A DNA stretch of 64,000 nucleotides, taken from contig NZ_JAGGPH010000002.1 of assembly GCF_018613895.1 (NCBI RefSeq), forward strand, positions 1 through 64,000, given 5' to 3'. The DNA is from Curtobacterium sp. ISL-83 (GTDB lineage: Bacteria; Actinomycetota; Actinomycetes; Actinomycetales; Microbacteriaceae). Shown piece after piece: positions 38,110 to 46,345 of the stretch. Under the pieces are notes generated by a model. That model saw nothing but the letters and a program-made list of their open reading frames with translations. It ran no database searches and was not told the origin of the DNA. Each line of letters opens with the position of its first letter. Position 1 is the first letter of the stretch. A program made the position numbers and the translations under genes.

Positions 38110-38220
38110 GATCACCCGGCGGCGTCGCCGGTCGCGTCACCAGACGCGCGGCCGGTCACGTCGCCGGTCGCGTCGCCGGACGCATCGCCTGCGCGTGGCC
38201 CGTAGCGTGGCGGGCGCGAC

Positions 38221-39192
38221 CTACCAGGCGTAGTCCTCCGGCGAGGTCTTGTGGCCCGGGAAGATCTCGTCGAGCCGGTCGAGCGCGCGCTGGTCGAGGC
38301 GGATGTCGACCGCGCGGACCGCGGACTCCCACTGCTCCATCGTGCGGGGGCCGGTGATCGGGGCCGTCACGCCGGGCTGGTGCAGCAGCCAGGCCAGGGC
38401 GAGTTCGCCGGGGGTGTGGCCGAGCTCCTTCGCGAAGGACTCGTACGTCGTGAGCTGGTCGCGGTGCTCGTCGACGTACGCGGCGCTCCGACCGGAGAGT
38501 CGACGCGAGCCGTTCTCGGTCTTCTCGATCACGCCGCCGAGGAGGCCGCCCTGCAGCGGCGACCACGGGATGACGCCGAGGCCGTACTCGCGGGCGGCCG
38601 GGAGGACCTCGCGCTCGATGTCGCGGACGACGAGGTTGTAGATCGACTGCTCGCTGACGAGGCCGAGCGTGTGGCGGCGGGCGGCGGCCTCCTGGGCCTG
38701 GGCGATGTGCCAGCCCGCGAAGTTCGACGACCCGACGTAGAGGACCTTCCCCTGCTGCACGGCGACGTCGATGGCCTGCCAGATCTCGTCCCACGGGGTC
38801 GCACGGTCCACGTGGTGGAACTGGTACAGGTCGATGTGGTCGGTCTGCAGGCGCTGGAGGCTCGCGTCGAGGGCCTGGCGGATGTTGAACGCGCTGAGCT
38901 TCCCGCCGTTCGGCCAGTCGATCATGTCGCCGTAGACCTTCGTGGCGAGCACGGTCTTCTCGCGGCGGCCACCGCCCTTCGCGAACCAGCGGCCGATGAT
39001 CTCCTCCGTCGCGCCCTTGCCGACCGAGCCGCCGTAGCCGTTGGCGGTGTCGAAGAAGTTGACGCCGAGCTCGTGGGCCCGGTCCATGATGGCGTGCGAG
39101 TCGTCCTCGCTGGTCTCCGGTCCGAAGTTCATCGTCCCGAGTACCGCTCGTGACACCGACAGCCCTGTCCGTCCGAGATGTGTGTAGTCCAT
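38221..39192 (-). CDS. aldo/keto reductase
   Basis: A 323-aa NADPH-dependent oxidoreductase with a TIM-barrel fold. The catalytic tetrad is visible: Asp in NFFDTANGYGG with the Tyr, Lys in VLATKVYGD, and His in LYQFHHVDR. Cofactor-binding residues follow (SSNFAGWHIAQAQ, SEQSIYNLVVRDIE, TAPITGPRTMEQWESAV). The substrate is not predictable. The ATG starts MDYTHLGRTGLSVSRAVLGTMNFG, the usual family beginning. It is divergent from the FabH-like gene across 190 bp. Confidence 0.9.
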   Translation of the reverse strand: MDYTHLGRTGLSVSRAVLGTMNFGPETSEDDSHAIMDRAHELGVNFFDTANGYGGSVGKGATEEIIGRWFAKGGGRREKTVLATKVYGDMIDWPNGGKLSAFNIRQALDASLQRLQTDHIDLYQFHHVDRATPWDEIWQAIDVAVQQGKVLYVGSSNFAGWHIAQAQEAAARRHTLGLVSEQSIYNLVVRDIEREVLPAAREYGLGVIPWSPLQGGLLGGVIEKTENGSRRLSGRSAAYVDEHRDQLTTYESFAKELGHTPGELALAWLLHQPGVTAPITGPRTMEQWESAVRAVDIRLDQRALDRLDEIFPGHKTSPEDYAW

Positions 39193-39370
39193 GCGTCAGG
39201 TCTACGGGATGGGGGCTGCGGATGCCAGGCACTGGGAGTGCCGGTCGGGGGTGTGGCGCGGCGGGTGGCGCGGGTGCGTGCGCGCGTGCGCGGGCGCGTT
39301 GTGGCGATGGGGGTGGTGGGCCGCGTGCTGGTGCATGCGCGTCACGGCATGCGGGGTTGCCGCGGGGGAG

Positions 39371-39376
39371 TAGCGT
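39371..39376 (+). promoter_or_regulatory. -10 hexamer of the FabH-like gene (leaderless)
   Basis: TAGCGT, seven bases before the GTG start at 39384. Confidence 0.5.
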
Positions 39377-39383
39377 GCCGACC

Positions 39384-40349
39384 GTGAACACGCCAGCACT
39401 CCGTGGCAGCCGGATCCTCGGGTTCGGCCACCACCAGCCCGAACGCATCCTCACCAACGACGAGCTCTCGACGATGGTCGACACGAACGACGAGTGGATC
39501 ACCACCCGCACCGGCATCAAGACCCGACACATCGCGGGGCCGGACGACTCCGTGACCTCCATGGCGATCGAGGCCGGGAGGAAGGCCCTCGCCGATGCCG
39601 GTGTCGCGCCGTCCGAGGTCGGCCTCGTCATCGTCGCCTCGACCACGCACCGGGACCGGGCTCCGTACACCGCGGGGCGCGTCGCCGCGGCGCTCGGCAT
39701 GTCCAACGGGCCTGCGCCGATCGACATCAACACGGCATGCAGCGGGTTCGAGTACGCGTTGGCACTCGCGGACCAGTCGGTCCGCACGGGTGCCGCCGAC
39801 ATCGCGCTCGTGATCGGATCGGAAACCCTGTCGAGCATCGCGGACTGGACCGACCGGTCGACCTGCGTGCTCGTCGGTGACGGGGCCGGGGCAGCGGTGA
39901 TCGGCGTGTCCGACACCGCGGAGATCGGCCCGGTGTCGTGGGGGAGCGTGCCGCACCTCGAGCAGGCGGTCCGTGTGTCCGGGGACCCGGAGCGGTTCTC
40001 GCAGGAGGGTCGGTCGATCTACCGCTGGGCCATCACCGAGGCGGAGGGGCACGCCCGGGCCGTCGTCGAAGCCGCCGGGCTCACGATGGACGACATCGAG
40101 GTGTTCGCGTTCCACCAGGCGAACCTGCGGATCATCGAGCCGCTCGTGGCGGCGCTCGACGGCGGGTCCAAGTACGTCGTGCGGGACGTCGTCGAGTCCG
40201 GGAACACGTCAGCGGCGAGTGTGCCGCTAGGGCTGTCGAAGGCGTGGGAGCGGGGCGAGCTGCCCGAGGGGGTGCCGGCGCTGCTGTTCGGGTTCGGCGG
40301 AGGCTTCGCGCACGCGGGGCAGGTCGTCACCACGCCCGTTCGTCGCTGA
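39384..40349 (+). CDS. 3-oxoacyl-ACP synthase III family protein (FabH-like)
   Basis: A 321-aa condensing enzyme with the thiolase fold. The Cys-His-Asn triad is complete: Cys in DINTACSGFEYAL, His in FAFHQANLRIIEPL and Asn in ESGNTSAASVPLGLS. The glycine loop FGFGGGFAHAGQVV is present. A housekeeping FabH normally sits with fabD and acpP, which are not here, so this may be a second KAS III for fatty-acid priming or another acyl condensation. The GTG start is favoured over an earlier GTG inside the -10 hexamer. Confidence 0.87.
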   Translation: MNTPALRGSRILGFGHHQPERILTNDELSTMVDTNDEWITTRTGIKTRHIAGPDDSVTSMAIEAGRKALADAGVAPSEVGLVIVASTTHRDRAPYTAGRVAAALGMSNGPAPIDINTACSGFEYALALADQSVRTGAADIALVIGSETLSSIADWTDRSTCVLVGDGAGAAVIGVSDTAEIGPVSWGSVPHLEQAVRVSGDPERFSQEGRSIYRWAITEAEGHARAVVEAAGLTMDDIEVFAFHQANLRIIEPLVAALDGGSKYVVRDVVESGNTSAASVPLGLSKAWERGELPEGVPALLFGFGGGFAHAGQVVTTPVRR

Positions 40350-40386
40350 GGCGCGGGGCGGGCGCTGCGGGCTGCGGTTGAGCGCC

Positions 40387-40616
40387 GAGCGCTAAGTGCT
40401 GAGCGCTAAGTGCTGAGCGACGAGTCCTGGGCATGTGCGCGCCACGCGCCTGGGTGCTGTGCTCGCGCACTGCGCTGCGATTGCGCTGCGATTGCGCTGC
40501 GATTGCGAGCAGCGCCTGGACCCTGCGCCTGCGGTCTTCGCGCTGCGCCTGGAGACCCTCCGCCTGCGGCCTTCACGCAGCGCTTCAGGCTTCAGGCTTC
40601 AGGCTTCAGGCTTCCG
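40387..40616. repeat. cluster of three short tandem repeats
   Basis: Three unrelated microsatellites lie together: a 14-bp unit GAGCGCTAAGTGCT twice at 40387-40414, an 11-bp unit TGCGCTGCGAT three times at 40471-40503, and a 7-bp unit GCTTCAG four times at 40582-40609. The last overlaps the stop codon of the next minus-strand gene. Confidence 0.75.
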
Positions 40617-41502
40617 GGTCCTCTTCCCGCTTCCGGGTCCAGGGGAGGGCCCGGCGATCCTTCCGGACGCCGTCCGATGACGACTCGGCCTTCGGGGCAC
40701 GCACGGACTTCGGGACCTTGCCGGGCTTGGGATCGAGCACGAACGGGAACGACGCCGGCGGCAGGCCGAACCCGGTTCGCGACGCCTGGATGACCTTCCG
40801 CCCGAGCGCGTGGTTCCCGAGCCCGCCGACCGCCGCACCGATGCCGAAGGGCAGTGCGCGGCCGATCATCGAGGACCCCTGGCGAACCGCGAACCGCTTC
40901 ACGAACTGGTCGCGGATCTGGCCCCCGATCCCACCCACGACCTGCTTCGGCAGCGACGACGTCACCATCTCCCCCCAGAACGCGGTGCGGACCTGACCAC
41001 CGGCGGCCTGCCCGGCGAGCTGCTTGACCAGCTGGGTGCCGGGCGTGCCGAGGATCATCGCCATCACGAGGGTTCGCGCGCGCTCGGGGTCGTCGAGGGC
41101 GATGCCGTGCACCTCGGTGATGGACTGCGCGAAGAGCGCCGTCGTCTCGAGGAACCCGACCGTCTCTGCTCCGCTCAGGCCGAGCGCCGCCACCATGCCG
41201 ACGCCGGGGATCACCGCGCTGGCCCCCACCGCGGCCCCGCCCGTGGTGACGGCGGCGAGGTACTGCCGCTCCAGGATCTGGATGATCTCGGCAGGGGTCG
41301 CTTCCGGATGACGCCGACGGACGCCGTTGACGTGGGCGATGACCGCCGGTCGCTGCACGCCGATGACACGGTCCAGCCACTTCGCCCACCCGGTGGACTG
41401 CGCGTCGAGCTGGCGGCTCCGGTCGAGGTCGTCCGTCGTGTCCGGGCGGACCGGCGCGGGCGGCATCGGCACGATCGCGTGGTCCTTCTGCTGTCGGGGC
41501 AT
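40606..41502 (-). CDS. conserved protein of unknown function with hydrophobic Gly/Ala-rich core
   Basis: A 298-aa protein I cannot name with confidence. The N-terminal third is soluble (WAKWLDRVIGVQRPAVIAHV, EIIQILERQYLAAV). A Gly/Ala-rich hydrophobic stretch follows (GAAVGASAVIPGVGMVAALG), then an amphipathic part, another glycine-rich segment (LPFGIGAAVGGLGNHALGRK) and a basic, charged tail. It might associate with the membrane. The ATG lies seven bases after TACGGT, a leaderless pattern. The stop codon falls within a 7-bp tandem repeat. Confidence 0.65.
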   Translation of the reverse strand: MPRQQKDHAIVPMPPAPVRPDTTDDLDRSRQLDAQSTGWAKWLDRVIGVQRPAVIAHVNGVRRRHPEATPAEIIQILERQYLAAVTTGGAAVGASAVIPGVGMVAALGLSGAETVGFLETTALFAQSITEVHGIALDDPERARTLVMAMILGTPGTQLVKQLAGQAAGGQVRTAFWGEMVTSSLPKQVVGGIGGQIRDQFVKRFAVRQGSSMIGRALPFGIGAAVGGLGNHALGRKVIQASRTGFGLPPASFPFVLDPKPGKVPKSVRAPKAESSSDGVRKDRRALPWTRKREEDPEA

Positions 41503-41509
41503 GCCGGAG

Positions 41510-41515
41510 ACCGTA
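41510..41515 (-). promoter_or_regulatory. -10 hexamer of the 40606-41502 gene (leaderless)
   Basis: TACGGT on the minus strand, seven bases before the ATG at 41502; identical to the hexamer at 26611-26616. Confidence 0.45.
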
Positions 41516-41560
41516 CGCTCCGGACATGGGACTCTCGCTCGGAGCGTCCCGCCAGCGCGC

Positions 41561-42484
41561 TCATCGGCAGGGCACCCCGGCGCGGACGAGCTTCGCCCGC
41601 ACCGCGTCCGGGTCCATCAGGTCCGCCCAGGTCAGGCGGATGACGAACCGTACTTCGGGGAAGGAGCGCACGAAGTCCTCTCGCTGTTTCTCGTGCCAGT
41701 GGGCATCGGCGGTCGTGCGGTTGCCGAGCATCGCCGGGTCCTCGTACTTGCCGCGCCCGTCGACCTCCACCACGACCCCTTGCTCGGGGAACCAGAAGTC
41801 CACGACTGCTGTCCGCTCGCCGGGCCGGTGGAACGCGTGTTGCTGCAGGGGCGCCGGTGTCCCGAGCTGTCGGAACCGAACGCGGCACACGGACTCAGCC
41901 GGCGAGTCCGACGCCGCAGACCCCATCTCGATCGCGATCCGCGCCTTCGCATGCCCCTGGTGTAGTTCCGCGAGTTCACGTCGGAGCTGATCAGGATCGG
42001 TCAGGCCGTGCCGGAGGACGTGGTCGACAACGGGGAGCGCGGCCAGGAGCGGTCGAGCGGAAGCGACGTCGATGACGGTGCGCGCAGGTGTCGTGACGGC
42101 CACGCCGCGGAACACCGACCCCGGTGCAGGGCGACGGTGACCGACGCCGTGCCGGACGAAGCAGGCAGTGACGCGTGTGTGCGTCGTGGTGGGATCCGCG
42201 ACGTGGACCTTGGGCGGCCACCAACCCGTGAACGGGTAGCCGAGGACAGCGCATGCGGACTCGTGCGAGAGCACGTCGGACGGTCGGACGCGGGCGAGTG
42301 CTGCCCGGACCAGCACGACGTGCCGATCGTTCGGGTGCAAGCCGTCCAGTGCGCCCCGACGAACGAGTACCCCGGGTCGGATCCGTTCGAGATCACCGCG
42401 CCGGGCAGCCCGCTCGATCGACCGTCGTTCCGCCCCGGGCAGGTTGGCGGTCCGGATCAGTTCGATGTCGTTCGCGGCGCTCAT
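41561..42484 (-). CDS. AbiEi/DUF559-like protein (winged-helix plus nuclease-like domain)
   Basis: A 307-aa protein of a type common in Actinobacteria. The N-terminal region resembles the AbiEi antitoxin winged helix (IERAARRGDLERIRPGVLV, SHESACAVLGYPF, GVAVTTPARTVIDVA). The C-terminal domain looks like a DUF559/Vsr-type PD-(D/E)XK fold, with TAVVDFWFPEQGVVVEVDGRGKY and a following HWHEKQREDFVR. No AbiEii-like toxin gene is beside it, so an antitoxin role is uncertain. The ATG start follows a GACACT element by six bases. It lies downstream of the flgN-fliW operon on the same strand. Confidence 0.75.
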   Translation of the reverse strand: MSAANDIELIRTANLPGAERRSIERAARRGDLERIRPGVLVRRGALDGLHPNDRHVVLVRAALARVRPSDVLSHESACAVLGYPFTGWWPPKVHVADPTTTHTRVTACFVRHGVGHRRPAPGSVFRGVAVTTPARTVIDVASARPLLAALPVVDHVLRHGLTDPDQLRRELAELHQGHAKARIAIEMGSAASDSPAESVCRVRFRQLGTPAPLQQHAFHRPGERTAVVDFWFPEQGVVVEVDGRGKYEDPAMLGNRTTADAHWHEKQREDFVRSFPEVRFVIRLTWADLMDPDAVRAKLVRAGVPCR

Positions 42485-42720
42485 GCCTCGAGTGTCGTGG
42501 GAACGGTCGTGCAGCCGGAGCGACCTCACACATCAGTGGACAGCGTCGCTGCTGACGTCGCCTGTGGAGGAATCGCCGGCGTCCATTCGGGATCATGCTT
42601 CGACCGAACGCTCGTCGATCGACACGTGGACGGTCGGAACATGCTCGCGCAACGAGTGCGTGTGCATGTTTCGACGATGTGCGCGGCGATCGACTGGTGG
42701 AACGTCGAAGTCGGCGTGCG

Positions 42721-42757
42721 CGGCCGCCGCCGCCGCCGCGCCGCGCCGCGCCGCGCT
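42721..42757. repeat. low-complexity CCGCG/CGC run
   Basis: Uninterrupted run of CGC and CCGCG units directly downstream of the fliW stop codon. The 271-bp gap to the AbiEi-like gene holds little else recognisable. Confidence 0.5.
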
Positions 42758-43124
42758 AGCGCCGCGCGAGCTCCGCGCGCAGGGGGAAGTCCTGGTCCTC
42801 CAGGATGAGCTGCGCGCCCACCGAGGTCCGGGCGTTCACGACGATCGGCGCGAGCAGGTTCACGGTCGTGCCGGCCTCGCCGGGGTTCGCCACGACGAGC
42901 AGCATCGCCTCGGCGGCGGACGCCAGGTCGAGCAGCGCCGCTTGCTCGTCGGAGAGCTCCGGCGCGTAGTCGGGCAGGTGCTCCGCGGCGTCGAGCAGGT
43001 ACAGCCGCGCGTCCGCGCCCACCAGGGTGAAGAGGCCGGAGGCGCCGTCGACGGGCGTCAGCGTGAACACGGGCGCCGAGGCGAGGCCGAACGGCGGGAC
43101 GGTGAAGGTCAGGTCGATGCTCAT
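42756..43124 (-). CDS. fliW: flagellar assembly factor FliW
   Basis: A 122-aa FliW protein. FliW is known to bind flagellin and, in Firmicutes, to antagonise the translational repressor CsrA. Typical segments are TFTVPPFGLA, FTLTPVDGASGLFTLVGAD, LLVVANPGEAGTTVNLLAPIVVN and the end AQLILEDQDFPLRAEL. Its ATG overlaps the flgL stop by four bases, so it is the last gene of the flgN-flgK-flgL-fliW operon. No csrA follows, which is unusual for this family. Confidence 0.88.
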   Translation of the reverse strand: MSIDLTFTVPPFGLASAPVFTLTPVDGASGLFTLVGADARLYLLDAAEHLPDYAPELSDEQAALLDLASAAEAMLLVVANPGEAGTTVNLLAPIVVNARTSVGAQLILEDQDFPLRAELARR

Positions 43125-44002
43125 CGGAGGTAGTCCATCAGGGTCGGCTGCAGGACCTTCGCGGTGATGGCGAGGGCTGCCTGGTAGTTGGTCTGCTGGA
43201 CCTGGACGTCGAGGACGGCCTTCGCGAGGTCCTTGTCCTCGATCCCGGACCGCCGGGCCTCGAGCGAGGTCGCCACGGTCTTCAGGGAGTCCTGCGCGGC
43301 GAGTGCGGAGGCGTGCCGGACGCCGACGTCGGCCTGGGCGCCGCGGACGGTGGTGATCGCGCTGTCCACGTCGGCGATGCGGGCGTTCACGTTCGTTCCG
43401 TTCTGCAGGTCGGTCACGATTGAGTCGATCATCGAGAACACGGAGGTCGACCCGGAGCCGAACACGGCGGTCCCGGAGGTGTCGACGCGCACGGTGTCGC
43501 TGTCGCCGATGCGGCGGGTGACGGCGGTGCCGGCGGACGCCCAGCCGGTCGTCGGGTCGAACGCGGTCGGCGTCGTCGAGGAGCCCGCGAACACCGAGCG
43601 GGTGCCGTAGGTCGCGTTCGCCCGCGAGGTCAGGTCCGCCTTGAGCGACTGGAACTGGGTGATGAACGTCTGGCGGTCGGCGTCGCTCATCATGCCGGTG
43701 TTCGCCGCCTGGACGGTGAGGTCCCGCACGCTGCCGAGCACCGAGTACACCCCGGACAGGGCGCTGTCGGTCGTCGCGAGCCACCCGGCGGCGTCGTCCG
43801 CGTTCCGGGTGTACTGCGCGGTCGCGGCCTGGTCCTTCCGGACCTGCATCGCCGAGGCGGTGCCGACCGGGTCGTCCGACGGCTTCTGGATGTTCTTCAG
43901 CGAGGTGGCCTGGTCGGTCAGCTGCGCGAGCTTCGCGGCACCGGCCTGCAGCCGCGCTGCGGCGGCGGCCATCGACATCTGGGTCGTCACGCGGGTGATC
44001 AT
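43121..44002 (-). CDS. flgL: flagellar hook-associated protein 3 FlgL
   Basis: Hook-filament junction protein, 293 aa. It starts MITRVTTQMSMAAAAARLQ, has the conserved PSDDPVGTASAMQ of the flagellin-like D0/D1 N-terminus, and ends with the helical VQVQQTNYQAALAITAKVLQPTLMDYL. The middle (43-180 from the C-terminus) is the variable domain. A GGGAGGAG ribosome site precedes the ATG. It follows flgK by two bases and overlaps fliW. Confidence 0.92.
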   Translation of the reverse strand: MITRVTTQMSMAAAAARLQAGAAKLAQLTDQATSLKNIQKPSDDPVGTASAMQVRKDQAATAQYTRNADDAAGWLATTDSALSGVYSVLGSVRDLTVQAANTGMMSDADRQTFITQFQSLKADLTSRANATYGTRSVFAGSSTTPTAFDPTTGWASAGTAVTRRIGDSDTVRVDTSGTAVFGSGSTSVFSMIDSIVTDLQNGTNVNARIADVDSAITTVRGAQADVGVRHASALAAQDSLKTVATSLEARRSGIEDKDLAKAVLDVQVQQTNYQAALAITAKVLQPTLMDYLR

Positions 44003-44004
44003 GT

Positions 44005-45426
44005 TCAGCTCCTCCCGACGAGGCCGACGTGGTTGATCAGGGTGTCGAGCATCTCGTCGACGGCGGTCAGGACGCGCGCGGCGCCCTGGTAGGCGTGCTG
44101 GTAGTTCAACAGGTTCACGTTCTCCTCGTCGAGGTCCACGCCGGCGCCCGACTGCTGCTGCGTGCGCGCGTTGGTGAGGGCGAGGCCGGTCAGCGTCGAT
44201 TCCGAGGTGGCCGTCCTGGAGGCGGTGCCCACCCCCGCCACGAACGTCGCCCATCCACTGTCCGGGCTGCCCGGCGCGGCGCCGAGCTGCGAGAGCGCGT
44301 CGGCGAACGAGTCGTCGAGCTGGCCGGCGGCGTTCCGGGTCGCGATGCCCGAGGCGTCGGTCGGGACCACGCGGATCCCCTGTGCGGCGGGGACACCGGC
44401 GGTCACCGCGAAGAAGGGTTGACCGGTCGCACCCGACGCGGTCGTGCCGGTGGTGTGCACGGCGTTCACCGCGGTCGCGAGTTTGGTCGCGACGGCGTCG
44501 TACGCGGCGGAGGCCTGCGCGATCGCACCGCCGGTCCCGTTCGGGTCGGCGGGCGCGAGCAGGGAGAGGTTGCCGCCGATCGACCCGCCCGAGAGCGTGA
44601 CCGCGCCCGCGTTGCCGGAGGTCCAGGTGAGGGTGACGGCAGTGCCGTCGGCCATCCGATCGGCGCCGCCGAGGGCGAGGGAACGGGCACCGCTGCCCTG
44701 CACGATGGCGTTCCCGCCGATGAGCACGTCGACGGTCCCGTCCGTGTTCGCGCGGGTCGTGCCGCCGGCGAGGGTCGCGATCTGCTCGGTGAGCTGGTCC
44801 CGCTGGTCGACGAGTTCGTTCGGCGCGCCCCCGGCCGCGAGCGCGGCCCGGATCTGCCCGTTGAGGTCGGCGACCTGCCCGGCGGCCTCGTTCAGCTGCC
44901 CGACCTGCGCCTCGGCCGTGGCGTGCACCGTGGACCACCGCGTGTCGAGGGACCGCGAGCCGCTGGCGAGCGTGCTCGTGACGGTGCTCGCGGCAGCGAT
45001 CACCGCGGTCGCGGCCCCGGCGTCCTCGGGATGGGTGGCGAGTTCGCCCCAGGACGACCAGAAGTCGTCGAGCTTCGTCGCGAGGCCGTTGGCACCGGGC
45101 TCCTGCAGCCCGGTCTCGAGCGCCGACAGCGCCGTGGCGCGGGCGTCGGCGTACGAGGACGACCCGGTTGCGGCACGGACGCCGGCGTCGAGCGTCAGCG
45201 ACCCGAGCCGGGCGATGCCGTCGACGGAGACGCCCTGACCGGCGAGCGCCGCGGTGCCCAGCACGAAGCCGGTCTGCGCGCGGGACACCGAGGTCTGCGT
45301 GAGCCGCTGCCGGGTGTACCCCGTGGTGCCGGCGTTCGCGATGTTCTGCCCGGTGACGTCGATGCCGGCGCGGGCGGCGGTGAGCCCGGAGTACGCGGTC
45401 GCGAGCGAGCCGAAGGTGCTGACCAT
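44005..45426 (-). CDS. flgK: flagellar hook-associated protein 1 FlgK
   Basis: Junction protein between hook and filament, 473 aa. The N-terminal rod-like motif is LATAYSGLTAARAGIDVTGQNIANAGTTGYTRQR (shown in part by GIDVTGQNIANAGTTGY), and the C-terminal helix VNLLNYQHAYQGAARVLTAVDEML is conserved. The centre is Ala/Gly/Thr-rich and variable. It lies three bases after flgN in the operon and is followed closely by flgL. Confidence 0.93.
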   Translation of the reverse strand: MVSTFGSLATAYSGLTAARAGIDVTGQNIANAGTTGYTRQRLTQTSVSRAQTGFVLGTAALAGQGVSVDGIARLGSLTLDAGVRAATGSSSYADARATALSALETGLQEPGANGLATKLDDFWSSWGELATHPEDAGAATAVIAAASTVTSTLASGSRSLDTRWSTVHATAEAQVGQLNEAAGQVADLNGQIRAALAAGGAPNELVDQRDQLTEQIATLAGGTTRANTDGTVDVLIGGNAIVQGSGARSLALGGADRMADGTAVTLTWTSGNAGAVTLSGGSIGGNLSLLAPADPNGTGGAIAQASAAYDAVATKLATAVNAVHTTGTTASGATGQPFFAVTAGVPAAQGIRVVPTDASGIATRNAAGQLDDSFADALSQLGAAPGSPDSGWATFVAGVGTASRTATSESTLTGLALTNARTQQQSGAGVDLDEENVNLLNYQHAYQGAARVLTAVDEMLDTLINHVGLVGRS

Positions 45427-45429
45427 GTG

Positions 45430-45915
45430 CTAGAGGTTCCCCTCGAAGAGCCGGGCGGCGTCGGTGGCCGACCCGCTCGTGCCGGTGGCGTCGTAGGTGG
45501 CGGGTCCGGCGAGGGCACCCGCGAGCGTCTCCTCGGTGGCCTGTGCGGAGGTCCGGAGGAAACGGTCGTTCGCGTCGCGGAGGGCACCGATCTGCGTCGT
45601 CAGCTGCACCATCGCGGTGAGGTGTGCCGCGAGGATCTCGCCCCACGGGCCGTTCGGCGCGGCGGCCACGACGTCGCGCAGGGGGGCGTCGGCGGGGACG
45701 CCCCACTCCTCGGCGACCTCGGCGCTCGACGCGGCACGCTCCAACCCGGTGCTGCGGAGGCGCTCGAGCACCTGCTCGACCTCACGGCTCGCGTGGGACA
45801 CCCAACGGGATCGGCCGGCAGCGAGGAGCAGCTGCTCCTCCTCGAGCTTGAAGGTGAGCAGCTCGAGCAGTTCGCGTTCGCGCCAGAGCACGGCGGACAG
45901 GTCGTTCACGCTCAT
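45430..45915 (-). CDS. flgN: flagellar chaperone FlgN
   Basis: A 161-aa FlgN-like export chaperone that guards FlgK and FlgL before secretion. It is largely helical: MSVNDLSAVLWRERELLELLTFKLEEEQLLLAAG, SREVEQVLERLRSTGLER, then LTTQIGALRDANDRFLR. The motif around WREREL is typical of actinobacterial FlgN. It is the first gene of the operon, with a GGGAGGAG ribosome site and a sigma-28-like promoter about 60 bases upstream. Confidence 0.85.
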   Translation of the reverse strand: MSVNDLSAVLWRERELLELLTFKLEEEQLLLAAGRSRWVSHASREVEQVLERLRSTGLERAASSAEVAEEWGVPADAPLRDVVAAAPNGPWGEILAAHLTAMVQLTTQIGALRDANDRFLRTSAQATEETLAGALAGPATYDATGTSGSATDAARLFEGNL

Positions 45916-46345
45916 CAGCTCCTCCCGGGTCGGTGTGGTGGGGACGTGTCCGCAATCGTGTGGACAGCGGTGACTATCGGTCGCGACCCGGGGTGCGTAA
46001 GCCCGACGGGTGCCGTGGCGGGGGTGCGCGACGGGACCGACGCGATCCGTGCCTCCAGAACGGGGGGTGAGAACGGTCGTTCTGACACCGGTGTCCCCCC
46101 AAATGCGGACCACGAAACGGGCCCCGTACCCCCGCACTGGGGACGATGTACCTCCCCTCAGGTGATTGCCAGCCGTTACATTCGAACTGCAGCGCGGGGG
46201 AGACCCCGCACCGGGTCGCAACGGCCCGGATGCACCGCTCGGAAGGACCCGGGCGGTTCTTCGGCGATCGAACCGGCCAACCGAGGCCGGCGTTCGTCGC
46301 GCCCACGGACGGGTCACACAGCAGCACGTCGACCAGGGGATCAGC
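45916..46345. other. intergenic stretch between flgN and fliA
   Basis: 430 bp between divergent operons. It contains the sigma-28-like promoter of flgN at its left end. The rest shows no gene; the region before fliA has TTACA at 46176 but no clear -10 partner. Confidence 0.5.
45976..46002 (-). promoter_or_regulatory. sigma-28 (FliA)-like promoter of the flgN-flgK-flgL-fliW operon
   Basis: On the minus strand: TTAC, 15 bases, ACCGATAG. This compares with the FliA consensus TAAA-N15-GCCGATAA, six of eight in the -10 element and exact spacing. Confidence 0.6.

Larger units (their letters stand above)
37858..38220. other. intergenic stretch between amtB and the aldo/keto reductase gene
   Basis: No gene is supported here. 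The stretch holds GC-rich filler, copy C of the dispersed palindrome (37957-38020), a near-perfect 48-bp palindrome (38061-38109), and a low-complexity run rich in CGTCGCCGG before the reductase stop codon. Confidence 0.6.
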
